DNA of 64,000 nt from Phlebopus portentosus (GCA_037892935.1 JAYXKI010000005.1:1798001-1862000); one strand, 5' to 3'; shown: positions 1 to 12,783, numbered from the stretch's first letter. Program-made: numbers and translations. The notes: generated from the sequence alone by a model not told the origin.

Positions 1-23
1 CTTTTGTTCGCGCTTCTCTGGCT

Positions 24-1426
24 CTAACCATCCTGTTTCCACAAAAGTGACATGCTTTCGGTCGAACCAAATATCTCCCGGATATTGATACCCATCATAG
101 TACACGCGAGCCTCTTCTTCAATGCCCTGATCTGAAAAGTCGGCCGCCTGGGCTTTTTGTGTACAGGACGGACGAGTGCAGCAAGACGTTCTCTTCGGTC
201 AGGATCCTTGAAGTCCTTTTTCTGCATCGAAGTGTAGAAAACACCTCGAGGAGATAACAGTGCCGTGTCATAGTTATTCAACATGCCTTCGAACACAAGA
301 AATGTGAAAGTAGGCTCGTCAGAAAAGACGTAATGGCTGAACTCGGATTCCTCTGCATCGACTAATGTTGATGGCATTGACATGTACGCTGATAGGGAAG
401 CAAACTTGGGGAAAGAATGCAACCTGTGGAGAACTTCAGGTGAATTTCGAAAGAAAGACATGTGTCCTCTGTGACATACATATGTTTCAATGTAGGAAAC
501 AGAAGTACAAGGTAAGTAAAGGATCGCACGAACCTCATGAACAGTAATCTGTGATTGGCAAATTCTGGTTGTGAAGAAGCCACAATAATGTCATATTCAG
601 GTGCGATATCCCAAGGGAAAGTCCTCGTGAAGCTGAATGGCAAGTTCAGTGCTTGGTTCGCTTTCGTTTGGGGTAAAACTTACTTTCCCCAATACTCGTC
701 CATATCGCACCAACCCTGCATATTCCTTAGTCAATGCCGACTTACAACGATATTCACTTGACTTACCCATATAGTCGTAACAGGATTGATGAAGGCTGAG
801 AACACGCCGGCTCTCAAGATTCGAAAGTGAGAGTTGTTCTATAAATTAAATTTCTACTGATAAATCCGATTTCACTTTGAATCACCGGATCCAGCTTACC
901 GAGTCGCTTTCTCCGTTCTTCTTGATCGTCTCAAACAACAGCCTTTTTTCGTCCTCTGAGCATCTCCACCTCCTGCAAAGAAAGTTCACATGAAGCTGAT
1001 GGTCTAGCAACATTCATGAGATTGATTCGATCGATCTCAGCTTAAGAAAAGCTTACATTGATCTTCAGATAGACATAATTCCTAACGATCGACAGGGATG
1101 TCATAATGGAAATGAAAAGCAAAGATAAAGCAACATACTTGGACATTTGGAGCGTTGGAGTATGAGGAACAGCCAGAACCTTGCTTGTCTACCTGAACGA
1201 ACAAAAGGTCGATCTGCTCATTTGCCTCGACAGACTGAAAAAAGTACGAGAGATGAACCGGGCTCGGACCCAGAATTGACCAGATAGCGATAAGGGTAAT
1301 CTTGGGTGGGGGCCGACCCAGTGACGATGGAAGGTTGCTACTGCGTCGCTTGTTGTGTATATATAGACCGATCAAGAGGAAGACGGAGACAACGGAAAGC
1401 AAAAAGTATCGCAAGGACCTCTTCAT
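24..1426 (-). CDS. DUF6625-like membrane-anchored glycosyltransferase-like protein
   Basis: Predicted type II membrane protein. The ATG at 1426 is followed by a basic N-terminus and one hydrophobic segment (residues 6-24), then a luminal domain. The domain begins with PKITLIAIWS near residue 45. Later exons give GWCDMDEYWGK, DFPWDIAPEYDIIVASS and RGHMSFFRNS. From memory this order (strand with PYFG-like start, G-[FW]-C-D-x-D, then G-H-x-x-x-[FL]-[FY]-R-N) is the pattern of DUF6625 proteins, which occur in bacterial sugar-transfer loci. At least five short introns are needed; splice sites are clear at 1138 (GTATGT) and before the RGHMS exon. The frame across the small exons near 960-1080 could not be fully reconciled. 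The last exon stops at 24, so a further exon left of the window cannot be excluded. Substrate and activity are unknown; the glycosyltransferase role is inferred. Confidence 0.6.
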
Positions 1427-1737
1427 AATCTGGTCGCTGGCAAGTAAGATCTGATTGAATATCACGCATGATTGAAGAGAACCGCGAAAAACCCTGCAAA
1501 GATCAAAAGCTTGGTTGACGTTTAAGTATAGAGATGCCTCAGTTGTTCAGGAAGCCGATCATTGGTGCTACTTAATCTGGAGATCCGCGCTCGCCGGCTG
1601 CCGAGCGGGCTGCCGTGTCATGGAGCGCAGCACTGAGTAAACCCTTCTTAAGTCAACACCATCATCGTCGCTTTCCTTAACACCTTCACCATCGTCCATC
1701 CCGTCTGTATTGTTTCCATTGCCTGGACTCAATCAGT

Positions 1738-2620
1738 ATGAAAGTGACGGTTCTACCACTTGTCGCTGCAGCCTTTGGCTTTGGTACGTCTCCTTACGTT
1801 TCCGACTGATATTATAGTTTTGTCATACCTAATCCTTCCTACCTTTCTTCCATCAGCCGCCCAGGTTTCTGCAGGCCCAATTCGCATTTACGTGCTTGCT
1901 CCTGAGAATGGTGACCTTGCTCGTCCAGAGTCGACAGTCTCGCATGCAGTCGACGCACCTGTGGCGCACATGCGCTGGGGCCTCGCGGCGGCCGGTGCTC
2001 CGGCATCAGTCACTCAGCCCTGGTCTAAGACTATCGAAGATAACGATTCCAAACCCGTTCGAAAGCACGGCTGTGGTGGAGGTATGCGTATGAAGGCCAT
2101 TACGTTCTCCAACTGGATTCGTGAGAAAGTTGGTCTTGAGCCTATCGCTCCGCCGCCGCATCACTTGCACTTCCCTCACGGTCGTCCCTTACCACACCGT
2201 CCGGAGGACGCGAAGATCGTTTTGACATCGTCTTCGTTCCATCATCTTGGTGAGAACGGAACGGTTGATGGTCGCCCGCGTTTCCGCCATTTCCGTTACC
2301 ACCATCATCAACGTCCGTCGACGTTTACTGGACGTATTCAGCGGGCACTAATGACTCTTGGTCCTTGGGAGGGTCGCATCGTTGCCTTTATCTTCGGTAA
2401 GCGTCGCATTTCCCGATTATCTTGGTACGGTACCCTTATTAACCTGTTGCTAGGTTGTGGTATCGGATCTCTCCTGAGGATGTTCTATGTTCTGTGCGTT
2501 GTCGGATATCGATCCTTCGCGTCCCGTAGAAACGAGGATGAGGTAGAAGTGATTTTCACTGAGGTTGAGGAAGTCGAACCTCCAAAGCACATCGCAGATG
2601 AGAAGGTCCCCATCGAGTGA
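1738..2620 (+). CDS. Small His-rich secreted/membrane protein, unknown function
   Basis: Two exons, 1738-1783 and 1857-2620, joined by a 73-nt GT-AG intron, give 269 residues. The start ATG opens a typical signal peptide (MKVTVLPLVAAAFGF, then AAQVSAGP with a likely cleavage after the ALA-type site). The middle is rich in His and Pro, with runs such as PPPHHLHFPHG and YHHHQR, and has one possible N-glycosylation site (NGT). Near residues 209-233 a hydrophobic segment (LINLLLGCGIGSLLRMFYVL) forms a probable membrane span. The tail is short and acidic and ends KVPIE. So it looks like a type I single-pass protein with a His-rich outer part. I recognise no domain; similar orphans are common in agaricomycetes. 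Metal binding is only suggested by composition. Confidence 0.72.
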
Positions 2621-2987
2621 TTTTACCAAGGACAATATTCTCCTATTCTGTTCTACTACTATTTAATCGCTTGTCTCCGAACAGCGGAACCACGCTCCTT
2701 ACCTTAGTTCTTTCAGCTTGCATCCCACCAATTGTTGTACTTACAGACTCGAAATAAGGATCCATGCCTTACTTCCGAATTTTATTGGGGTTCTACGGGA
2801 TAAGCGTCTCCAAGACATGGCATAAATGGTGAAACCAAAACAAGAAAATCGTGAAGATAAGTGAAGATATACAAAACAAGCCAGTAAATTTCTGGAAGCT
2901 TTTCGAAAAGGAAAATTGTGCATGATGTGAATAGGAATTAAGCAAAAGACTAGCAGAAAAAAGCTCATGCAAGAATTTACCAAGATA

Positions 2988-5830
2988 TCAGGCTGTTCTC
3001 GGCGGGGCTGCGTTATATCGGTCCAGATCTGGTCTACTAGTAGAGTAAACAGCCCCGCCTGCGTACGGAGGCTCAGGTGGTGGACCTATATCTGACACCC
3101 TTCGGTCGTAGTATGGGACATCGCGGTCGACATAAGTATCAGGAGCATCCCGCGCGGAATATGGACCTCGTGGTTCATAGTAGCCATTTGGCGGTGATGA
3201 GACTTGCCGGGCGTGGTAATCGGAATAAGGACGCTCGTGATCATCGTAGAAAGCCTCGTTTCGGACGCGCTTTGCAGGGCGGAAGTCGGTCGCTGGTCCA
3301 CCGTAAGTATTACGCCGCGTCGAATTCGGGCTAGGGCTACGTCCTCGAATGCGTGGCCTTTCACGGAACTCATGCGGAGGATAACCCTCACGGACAAAAT
3401 CGTCCGAAGGTGGGTATACTTCAGGTGGAGGCCGCGCATAGCTGGCTTCTTCCCTATCCCATGAGCGTGGTGGAGGACGACGCTCGTTCTCGCGACCAAA
3501 CTGTTTATCTCTGCCATCAAAAGCAGCAGATCCGGGCTGTCTACCGTTTCGCAAGTTCGGTGTCCAGACTCGCTGAGGACTTGTCGAGACTGGATGTGAA
3601 TCCGAGCGTTGTGGGTAGGTTCTCGGATATGCGTTCCGCTCGCGCCATTCTCGAGCTTCAAGGCTTGGTCGACTACGATCTTCAGCACCAGAAGCTTCTC
3701 GCTGCCTGAAGGCAGGCCGCTCATAGGCATGACGTCTCGCTTCATCTATGAAATATCTTTCCCCGCTGTAAGCAGAGGTCGGCTTTATGTCGGGATCCTC
3801 ATCCGATGGCGGATGCACATGACTATATGCATCCAGAGGCGTTCCTTGCTGAGGTGTTCGTGGACCATTTCCTGACACAGATAATTGCCGTTGAGGCACG
3901 TTGTTGCGTTGAACTCCATTTCTTGACGCTAGGTACGGCGGTTGCTCTGCGCCTCTCTGTTGCAAAGTTTGATCAGGAGCCGATACTGGAGTTAAAGGCG
4001 ACGTCGTTTTCCCATCAGCACCACGAGCTCGGATCAGGGATAGAGGGGTCGGAATAGACTTCAAATCTGCGGGACGAGTAGACTCACGGCCGGCAGACAT
4101 TCCTGTGTCTGCACTGGGCTGCCTTGAGCTCAGCCTATCTTCCAAGCGTGGCCGATTGTCGGCGCCTTCATGCAATACAGCAGTCGGCCGCGCAGAGCCA
4201 TTGATCGGAGAAGTAATCCTCTCTTCTAATGGAATATGGATTCCGATTCTATCCTTCAGAGGAGTCGGACCGTAGGCGCTAATGCGTTCTGCCAGAACAG
4301 GAGATTTGCCGACTTCAGTTGTCTGAGGTGATACACCATTCAGAGATGATTGGCGGCTCCTCTTGAGACTGCTATCCTCAGCAGATCGAGATTTCTCATC
4401 AACAGGATGAGTATAAGTTCCTGGCGCGAGATGCATGTCGTTGACAGTAGACTGAGAAGTGGGAGATATTAGAGAATGGGTAAAATGGGTCTGACTTCTT
4501 CCGTTTAAAGACTTCGTCGTGATGCTGTCATTGGACGACGGTGTTTGCTGCTCGAGGAGTTCGCCGGCAGCTTTTAAGGCATCATTTGAAGATCTAGACA
4601 CGGAACGCTGAAAGCCCAGTCCTGCACGATCCTCGAGAGTGTCTCTGTTATCATTAACCCGGTAAGTAGGATCTGTGAACTCAGCAACCGAGATTGCGAT
4701 TGGTCGCCTATCCTGGTAAGAGTCAGGCGCATAAGGACGTTCATCGTAGCGATAGCCGTAGCGTTGACTCCATTCTTTTCCCTGCTCTTGTTCACCGTTA
4801 CGACTGATTCTCGGAGTATGTACATAGTCGAAATGGGACCCATTCGAAGTGTAAGGAAATACAACATGACGATATCGATCGTCTGACCAGATACTGCTAC
4901 TCTCCAAATGACGAAGGCTCTCTTTAGGGTCATAAGGAGGATCCATTGACAAAGCAGCTTCATTAAGTGCACTTCGAGCATCAGTAGAGGCATGGATAGT
5001 CACAGCCTGAGAGCCCGGGAAAGTCACAGGCTGATTGAGAATGCTCCTCTCTTGACTTGGGAGATCCGGAGCCCCAGCAGAGTGAGGTTTACCATCACCC
5101 TGACCTAGCATATCGGAAGAGTCTGAATGTTGTGCATTAGACGAAGGGACTTTTGATTCATCTTGCGGGGAGGAAATAGCCGGACTAGCGTGTTCTGGAT
5201 GGACTGGTTCAGAACCACGACCAGTATTTCCCTGCTCGTAAGAGGCAGTAGTAGATATCGACTGACATGAGCGAGACGTCAGTCCTGTCAAGTAAACATA
5301 GAAATGTACATGACTAGGCATACCTCAGCGGCAACCTTCGATTTATCCTCGTTATGATTCACTGCTGTCGATTTCTCAGAATCATCTGATTTTGCATAAT
5401 CGTGTGCAGAGATTGGACGGGATTGAGCGCTACTTGACGTTGGACTTTTAGTGATTTGGTCAGGATGGGCTGGAGCAAAGTTTTGCCTTTGCACGGAACG
5501 ACCGAGATAAAGGTTCTCCAGAAACCTGGGCTGAGGAACGGCCTTATAGACCGGATTTTGACCATCGAGAATCTCTTTCTTGAGTCTCTCTAGCTTTTCT
5601 ATGTCAGAATTGCTGGAGGTCGACGATAACTGGGGTTGAGGTTGAGGGGAACCGTGTGGACCGGAGTCTGACAGGCGTGTCTGCGACAGGGCGGTCAGGG
5701 ATTCAGCGAAAGATTTTAGACCTGGAAACGCGGAAAAACTGGCAAGAGCAGGATGGGAGGAGGTAGCATCGCCAGAGAGCGTCTGGTTGTCAGTGTCCGG
5801 CGACGCTACTGTGCTGAACAGTTGAGACAT
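2988..5830 (-). CDS. Long disordered Ser/Pro/Arg-rich protein, unknown function
   Basis: Exon 1 is 5830-5324. A 62-nt intron (GTATGC to CATGTCAG) follows, and exon 2 is 5261-2988, giving about 926 residues. The acceptor at 5262 rather than the nearer CAG at 5285 keeps the frame. The protein is almost wholly low complexity. The N-terminus is Ser/Thr-rich, with one short predicted helix around residues 75-110 (KLERLKKEILDG) followed by a conserved-looking PRFLENLYLG. The C-terminal third is dominated by Arg, Pro, Tyr and Asp (for example ERPRIRGRSPSPNS and repeated YxxRxxPY patterns), like RNA-associated or nuclear scaffold proteins. There are no membrane segments and no catalytic motif. It lies head-to-tail behind the Hsp110 gene on the same strand. 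Function is not recognised; an RNA or chromatin role is a guess from composition. Confidence 0.75.
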
Positions 5831-6206
5831 CTGATGAGGAAAGGTCGTGACGTGGCTAGGGTGTAACGTAAGTTCAGCAGTTGTTAGTAGAATTATGGGC
5901 CGTAAATGAGTTCATGAGGTGTAGTGAGCAAGAGTCGGCAGCTCGGGAAAGAGCATTCGCAGTAATGTAGAAGTAGGAGAAGAACTTGATGATAGAAGAA
6001 GTTACAAAGAACGTCACCGTCACGCGATGGTAAGCCACCCTACAACTACCAAATATGGAAAACGAGACACGGAAATTGAGCGAAGTCAGATTAAATTGAA
6101 AATACACGATTTTCTCTGGCGAGCTTTGGACGATATGTCTACAACTGCGAATTCTAATGAGCCGTTCTAAGTCTGCACAGTATTAAGTCCCATATACTAC
6201 ATTAAA
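5831..6206. other. Intergenic spacer, Hsp110 3' UTR and promoter of the disordered-protein gene
   Basis: 376 bp between two genes on the minus strand. I see no ORF worth calling, no repeat and no RNA gene. Confidence 0.6.
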
Positions 6207-8751
6207 TCAGTCGACATCCATCTCTGACGGTCCCTTCTCCGCCTTTTTATCCTCCTCGTCCTTCTGGCCCTGGTCACCAGTTTTAGGCGTCTGAGTTCCA
6301 CTTCCCGGTGCAGATTCTGCCTTGCGCTTCGGTTTCGGCTTGCTGAGGATAGGCACGGCAAAGTAAATCAACTCATCCTTCTTCTTCGCGATGTCAGCAA
6401 CAGTGAGGACAGGGTCAGTATTCTTCGCCCGTTCCGCCTGGCGTGCCAGTTGATCGTCGAGCCACTTCTGGATCGTTGCCACCTTCTCGACGATCGACTG
6501 CTTTTCGTTCTGATCAATATGCGCGAATTTCTCATCATCAGATGTGGCTTGTGTATAGTATGTGTTGAGAGCCTCTCGTAACTGCGTGACTGCCGCTGAA
6601 CGGTTCTCAGTCTCCAAGTAACGGGTAGCTATCTTGTCCCCGATCTTCTTCGCGGAGTCAAGGCGTTCGACATATGCTGACTTCGTCGCATCCTCGCCTT
6701 CTTCGGAGTACAGCCATTCTTCGCACTCTGAAAGGATGGTAAGAAGACCCTCTTTCTCCTGAGGTTGTGCGAACGCGGCGTAACGGTCATCGAGCTTGCT
6801 GCGCGTGTCATAAATGTACTCCTCAAGAGCATTTTTACGGTCCTATGTGCATGTAAGTCAGGTCTTCACGAAGAATAGGAATAGAAGTACCAACCAAAGT
6901 GTCATTAACCAGCTTATCCGTGGCATGCATTTGGTTCTCAATCTCTCTGAGCCTGTTGAGTGTATCTTGGTCAAGGGAAGACGTCCCGACGACAAACGGC
7001 AAGTCCTTCTTGCGGATGATCCGTTTCTTCTTGGGAGCCTCAGCACCATCGACCTCCATCTTCTCCTCCCTCTCCTCAACCTCCTCGTAATACACCTGCT
7101 CATACGAGACTAGGCCGTGCTGGTTCAGTTTGACTTTCACCTTCACAGGCGAGGGCTCGCCCTTCGCATCTGCTGGCCCGACTTGCTTGACGCTCAGTCT
7201 GGAGATCCAACGGCTGATGTTCCCTGGGAGGGAATCAGGCTCTGCGTATACGGCCTCGATATCAAACGGCTCCTTGCGATAGAAAGTAAGAATTTTAGTT
7301 GACGGAATGACGTTTCCTCGCGGGAACACAAGGAGCTCGCTGTCTTCGTCATCCGGAACCCGATCCCATTGGACCTTGATGGCATACGAACCGGTATCAA
7401 CCATCGAGAACTCTCTGACGCGGAAAACAGGCGACAGAGAAGCACATGCGAAGGTCGCGCCCCGAGCGATAGCCTCGTCCTGGTTGAGAGTAGTCGACAA
7501 AACTTTACCGGGAAATACGGATTGAATGCGTTGTCGGACTGCTGGAATACGCGTTGAACCGCCCAGAAGTTCGATAGCGTCAATTTGCTCTAATGTAAGA
7601 CCAGAGTCTGCAAGTGCGGCCCTGATGGGTGCCGTCACTCTGTCAAGGACATCTGCGATTAGTGCCTCATATGCATCACGGGTGAGCTTGGACGAAGCAT
7701 CGATGTCTTCCATGATTGATTCGACGTTGAGTGGTGCCTCCGCGTTGGCAGACAGAATTTTCTTCAGTCTCTCGCAGCTCGCAGATAAGCGGAAGATAGC
7801 CTTCGGGCTGGAAAGGACGTCGATCTTGTACTTTGTTTTAAACTCCTCTGCGAAATGCCGCACGAGAGCAAAATCGACATCGCGACCTCCGAGGTTACGA
7901 TCATAGGCCGTGGCTTTCACCGTCAGTTGGCCCTTCGAGAACGCGACGACTGCGACGGACATATCGGAGTGACCGACGTCAACGAAGACTACATGACGAG
8001 GATTGTCCGCCTCTGGCAGGTCGAACTTTTTGATCCCGTACTCGTATGCAGCGGCTGTCGTATCGTTGATCAGACGGAGAACATTGAGACCAGCGATCTG
8101 AGCAGCATCGATGGTAGCTCGACGCTGTCTTTCCGTAAACCAGCCAGGGACAGAAATGACGACGTCTGACACGGCTGTATTCAGCTCGTGAACAGCAGTA
8201 TCGCGAAGCTTGCCCAGATACATGGCTACCAACTGCGTCGCTGAAAACACCTGTTGTTCTCCAAGATAATTCACCTATGCACAGCCAGTCATTATAGTTG
8301 TTTCCTAAAAAAAAAGCGATATACTAAACGCACCTGCACACCCACTGATCCCTGGACGTCTACCAATTTCGCGGTGACGAACTTTGACTCCACGTTTTGG
8401 ATTTCAGGATCATTCAGAGATCTCCCGATGAGACGCTTGAGAGAGCCTATGGTGTTCTTGAAGTTCGATACTTCTGCGGTTTTCGCAGGTTCTCCAAGCC
8501 ATCTCTGCTTTGGGCCAAATGAAACAAGCGATCTAAGGTAAATGTCGTTCAGCAAAGCCCCGAGGAGCTTTGAGAAGAGACTTACGGTGTTGAACGATTG
8601 GATACTTCATTTGTGATGATATCTATTCCTTTCCTTCGTGCCACACCAATCTGTCGGTGAATGCATAGGTAAGTAATGCGTTGTTGATCGACAACGCATA
8701 TAGACGTACTTTGCTTCCAAGACTGCCAAAGTCGAAGCCAACAACCGACAT
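6207..8751 (-). CDS. SSE1: Hsp110/Sse1 heat-shock protein, Hsp70 nucleotide exchange factor
   Basis: Five exons: 8751-8710, 8650-8586, 8532-8334, 8274-6895 and 6842-6207. All phases agree and give 773 residues, slightly longer than yeast Sse1. The N-terminal ATPase fold starts MSVVGFDFGS and continues IGVARRKGIDIITNEVSNRS, the Hsp110 form of the Hsp70 phosphate-1 loop. VISVPGWFTERQRRA, NDTTAAAYEYGI and IELLGGSTRIPAVR follow. The C-terminal half has the loosely conserved Hsp110 substrate domain with an acidic Lys/Glu insert (near VEEREEKMEVDGAEAPKKKR), then a helical lid with KNALEEYIYDTRSKL, and ends acidic in EMDVD. In family knowledge, Hsp110 proteins release ADP from cytosolic Hsp70 and hold unfolded proteins. 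The penultimate donor is taken as GTTGGT because GTACTT four bases later breaks the frame. A candidate heat-shock element lies about 145 bp upstream. Confidence 0.95.
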
Positions 8752-8895
8752 TGCGCTATGCGATTAGTATGACTGTGTGGACGACAGTGAAGTGTCAAGT
8801 GATAGCAAGAGCGAGAGTGGAAAAAGAGAGCAGCTGAACGATGAGGGCCAAGGGTGAAGTCTGCAGCGTGTCTTCTTCATGTGGCTGTGTCGCAA

Positions 8896-8919
8896 CTTCC
8901 ACAAAATTCTTCAAAGTTC
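8896..8919 (-). promoter_or_regulatory. Candidate step-type heat-shock element of the Hsp110 gene
   Basis: On the minus strand the sequence reads GAACTTTGAAGAATTTTGTG followed by GAAG, placing three GAA units exactly 10 bp apart (offsets 1, 11, 21). That is the spacing of step/gap-type Hsf1 sites. It sits 145-168 bp upstream of the Hsp110 ATG, where such a site would be expected. The match is short, so chance is possible. Confidence 0.45.
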
Positions 8920-9040
8920 TCGTCTCGCGTCACGCACTTCCCTCCATGGGCAGTCAATTACGAAGTCTCCAAGTTTTTGACAGTCAGACAGATAAAATAC
9001 ACAGATAACCAATTACAACTAATGGTAATTTAAAGCAGCG

Positions 9041-12000
9041 CTAATCCTCATCTTCGTCGCAATAACAATCACAATCCGCAACTGGGCAAGTTCGATGACG
9101 CTGGCTACCATCGTCCTCAAAAAACCAAGACATCAAGTGCGAGGCATGACCACCATGACGGCATTTCTGACAAAACACGAATGCATCATCGATGGTATCT
9201 GGTTATCGGTTCATCAGACTACGCCTGAACTGACGTATTCAATACTGGACTGGACCTACCTCGGAAAGATGAATGAAGATGGTCGCTGTCTCTTCCAGTG
9301 TCGGGTATGATACAGATACTCATGAGGCACACACAACATCTCGGCAGGGCTCTGCCACACCAAGGACATGCTGCAGCCTGCAGGGATTGTCGTTAGTCAC
9401 CTGAGTTACTTCGATGGCATGCACTTACCCTTCTCCTCTGTATAACTATAGGTTCCTGAGGGCGTTGGTATTGCTGTGTGTTCACCACCTTGTTGCAGAA
9501 GTTACATCGAATCAGGAACTGCTTCTTCACCCATTCCATCGGGGCAAAATCGCCATGTAAAATGCCCTCCTGTAGAATCTTACCACGATCGATGTCTAAC
9601 TGGCAACGGTGATGGTATAATTTCCATTCATCGAGAAGGTCTCGATATGCATCAAGCCAACACTCAGCTCGAGCATCCTTTAATCGTCCCGGACTGACGT
9701 AGCTCGAAAGCAAAGCTGCAGTCTGAACATCCCCGTTTATGTCCACGTAATTTTGCAAGAGATCAAGCCCCAACATTGTCAGGCCAGTCACAATCAAGCC
9801 CTCAATACGACCCTTTGACTTGTAATCTTCCGCAACCCGCCGGAGATAAGAAGTGAGTTCTTTGTCATCCAGAAACCTCAGTGCTATGGCGAGTCGTTCT
9901 CGAAGAGGCAGCTGCTCTTCTTCTAACACGTCAGTCCAATCGTTGAATACTATGTAAGATAGCATGATTCGTTCGTGAGGGTCTTGTAGCTTTTCGATCA
10001 ATCGCTCATAGTGGACCTGCAACTCATGGTTTCTAGAAGGAGTTCCTGATTGCAGTAGAGCAGCAATGGTTCCTGAAAACATGTGATGGGATTCATCTAG
10101 GACACAGGAAGAATTAGTATATATAGTGGGGAGTTATTTGAGGAACGACAAGTACAGACTTTTACTCTTCATAAGGACCTCGATGGCGCGAGCGCCTTGA
10201 TTTGTAAATAACAGCCAGCAGGCTGCTTGAGAATGCTTGTCTTCCTTCTCCCACCTAGAAAGGGCAGATCAGATACTGTTTTTCCGGGTCACTGTGGCCA
10301 AACCTGAGTATCTCATCTTCGCCGATTTTCCAATCGCAAAGAGCTAGAGCCAACCGCCTCTGTTGTGTCTTGTCTGTATGAATTGTAGGCTTCCACATGG
10401 ATTTGTCTAAGTGACTCCGGGAGTTAAGCATATTTAGAGCCGCCGAATAGTTGCCGTGAAAGCCATCGCCAGCTTTGCGGTTTCGTCGAGAAGAAAAATG
10501 CGACCGCAATGAAGGCCCAGCATCTGAAATCGGACCCATCCCGACCAAGGTGGATGAGGAAGACTCCGACGGACTCGCTAAATCCAACCCTTCGAGAATG
10601 CTGACGACTTCTTGAGAAGCGGTCACCTCCAAGCCATTCCAAATTCCGAGTATGCCTTGGTACGAAAAATCGAAGCCATGTATCTTCGAGCTACCGAAGG
10701 CCAGAAGGTACTTGGAGTCTGTATACTAGTTAGAGATCTTATTGGAACAAGTTGGCAAATGGACGAACGGTTCAGCCACGACCATAGTTCGGACAAGTTT
10801 GAGTCGATTCCAATTTCGCTACTGACACATTCGACGTTATTCTGCGGCTGATTGATTCTGAGTGGGAGATGGTCAAACGAAGAAAAGAACTCACAGAGAA
10901 TAGGCCATATCCACGCAAGACCCTTGACCTCATTACCATAGATATGTCCGTCTCAATTATTGAAGGAGCCGATTTATAGAGATTACGCGTTCTTGCTCCC
11001 GATACATTGTCATTATGGATGGATCGAGATGCATTCGCAGCATCCAGGACGCTTTTTGCGGGCATTGCCACAGAATCTGAGCCGCTTTGCTCCGCCTCCG
11101 CACCTCGTGAAGTCGATTTGTCCAATGCGTATCCCCGAATTGCGGCAGGACCGAATGCACGTCCTACGGACTTTTTGGTAGTGATAAGAGAGGAAGCTCG
11201 AAGACTTGATTTATTATCATCTCTTCTGGATTGTCTTGCAGTTCGCCTGCCGTCGTATCCGTTACGCGACTGCGGTCGACTTCCGTCGTCGTGGAGTACT
11301 TTAGCGTCTACGTGTTCTCCGTCTTCCAAGTTACCCATGAGTTCCCAGGGCTCTGGAGGCGGTCCGTTATCATAGTATCCAGGAAATATACGGAAGTGAG
11401 TTCCAGCTCCAAGCGCGAGGTCACCCCTCGAGCTCCAGATTGTATGCTTTGGAGCATCATGCATCTCGTGCATTTCGATATCTCCTTCTTTGCTGACCAC
11501 TACAATATTTGTTGTCAAAGGATGGTCATATGGACTAGGAACTAGTGCGAAAGAGGCAATGGGCCGCAAGAATGACTTTGCTAGGTAGAAATCAGTCAGC
11601 AGCGACAGGTATGTTGCAGACATATTGCGTACTGCGTCTTGTGTTTGATAGGACAATGCTAAGAGCATTTGAAGGTGTGTCACTGGCATTGACGAGGGTC
11701 TGCTCGGGAGGTGCGTTCCATGGAAGCATGGTTGATGATGTTGCCCACGACAGTCGAGACAGTTTGCCTGTCCGCGTCGAATCTCGGGAAACGCTTCTCA
11801 TACGGGTTTCTTCAGACGTACGCGAAGTATCCGACAAAGGTGTTTGCTGAATATCCCAGAATCGTACATTTTGTGCATCTCGAGTCAGGGTAGCAAGTAG
11901 ACCTCGGCGGACGGGTGAAAACTCCACGTTCGTGAAAGAATCATTCGAAGAATACCGTGCACCATCGGCAGCAGCATCCTTGAGGGAGAATGTGAGAAAC

Positions 12001-12783
12001 GGAGATACGAGTCTTCTCGTGTCCCAGACCGTCACCGATCCTTCACCAAAGCAAGCAATGCGATTCTTGTCAAATAAGTCCGTCGCTATGCCATTTACCT
12101 TCGCTGCTGGCGCTTGTGCGACATGCATCGACTTATGGTCGCGCAAATCGAATAGCCGAAGCCAAAGATTGGAAATGCCGGCCACAAGCAAGTTTGGACT
12201 ATCAGGCAAAAATGCCAAAGAGGATACCACTTCTGCCATTGCATATTGTTGTACGATGGGTCGTGAGGCGGTCGATGTGCGTGCGCTCGACGACTTGGTT
12301 GAGGCTGCAGCTGCGTTGTTGAGGTCCCAAATCACCAAGCTTGGATCTCCCTTTACCTTATCCATCCCTACTGCAAGAAAGTTGGACTTTGCGGAGGAGA
12401 AAGCCAGGGCCAGAACACTTCTCGAACTCCGGGTTGGTAATGTAAACTCTGGACCACTAAATACCATGTTGTTTCGTGCATATTTATTAGATTCTAACCT
12501 CCATAACTCGACCTTCCCGGTACTTGCTCCAACAGCAATCAGGTCGTCGGTTGAAGGGTCTGGAGACCAAGCGAAACACTAACGAAATGAGCAATTGTGT
12601 AATGCTCGAATCGCCGGTGCTACTTACCTTCATCAACTGTAGGTCGGCTTGGGATGAGACGAGCCTGAATTCCGGGACGTCCTGTCTCCACTCAAACAAG
12701 GAAAGTTGGGATCCTCCGCCAACGATGAATTTATTCTCGTGGCGCGGGTGCCAGAGCACCTTTCGTTCTATACGGTTCGCCAT
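9041..12783 (-). CDS. SEA4: WD40 protein Mio/Sea4, GATOR2 (SEACAT) subunit
   Basis: A multi-exon gene with its ATG at 12783 and TAG at 9041. The N-terminal beta-propeller begins MANRIERKVLWHPRHENKF and includes LAVGMDKVKGDPSLVIWD, SNLWLRLFDLRDH and VTVWDTRR, all typical of Mio. The middle is alpha-solenoid (TQQRRLALALCDWKIG; DPHERIMLSYIVFNDW). The C-terminus is a zinc-binding RING-like module: IRCNFCNKVV, then CPWCGRALPRCCVC, then FCQKCRHGGHASHL, and a Cys/Asp-rich end. In family knowledge Mios/Sea4 is part of GATOR2/SEACAT, which relieves GATOR1 inhibition and so activates TORC1 on the vacuole when amino acids are available; its RING-type domains hold the complex together. About 1,000 residues are expected. 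The introns inside the central region (10,080-11,600) are numerous and their exact borders were not all fixed. Confidence 0.88.
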
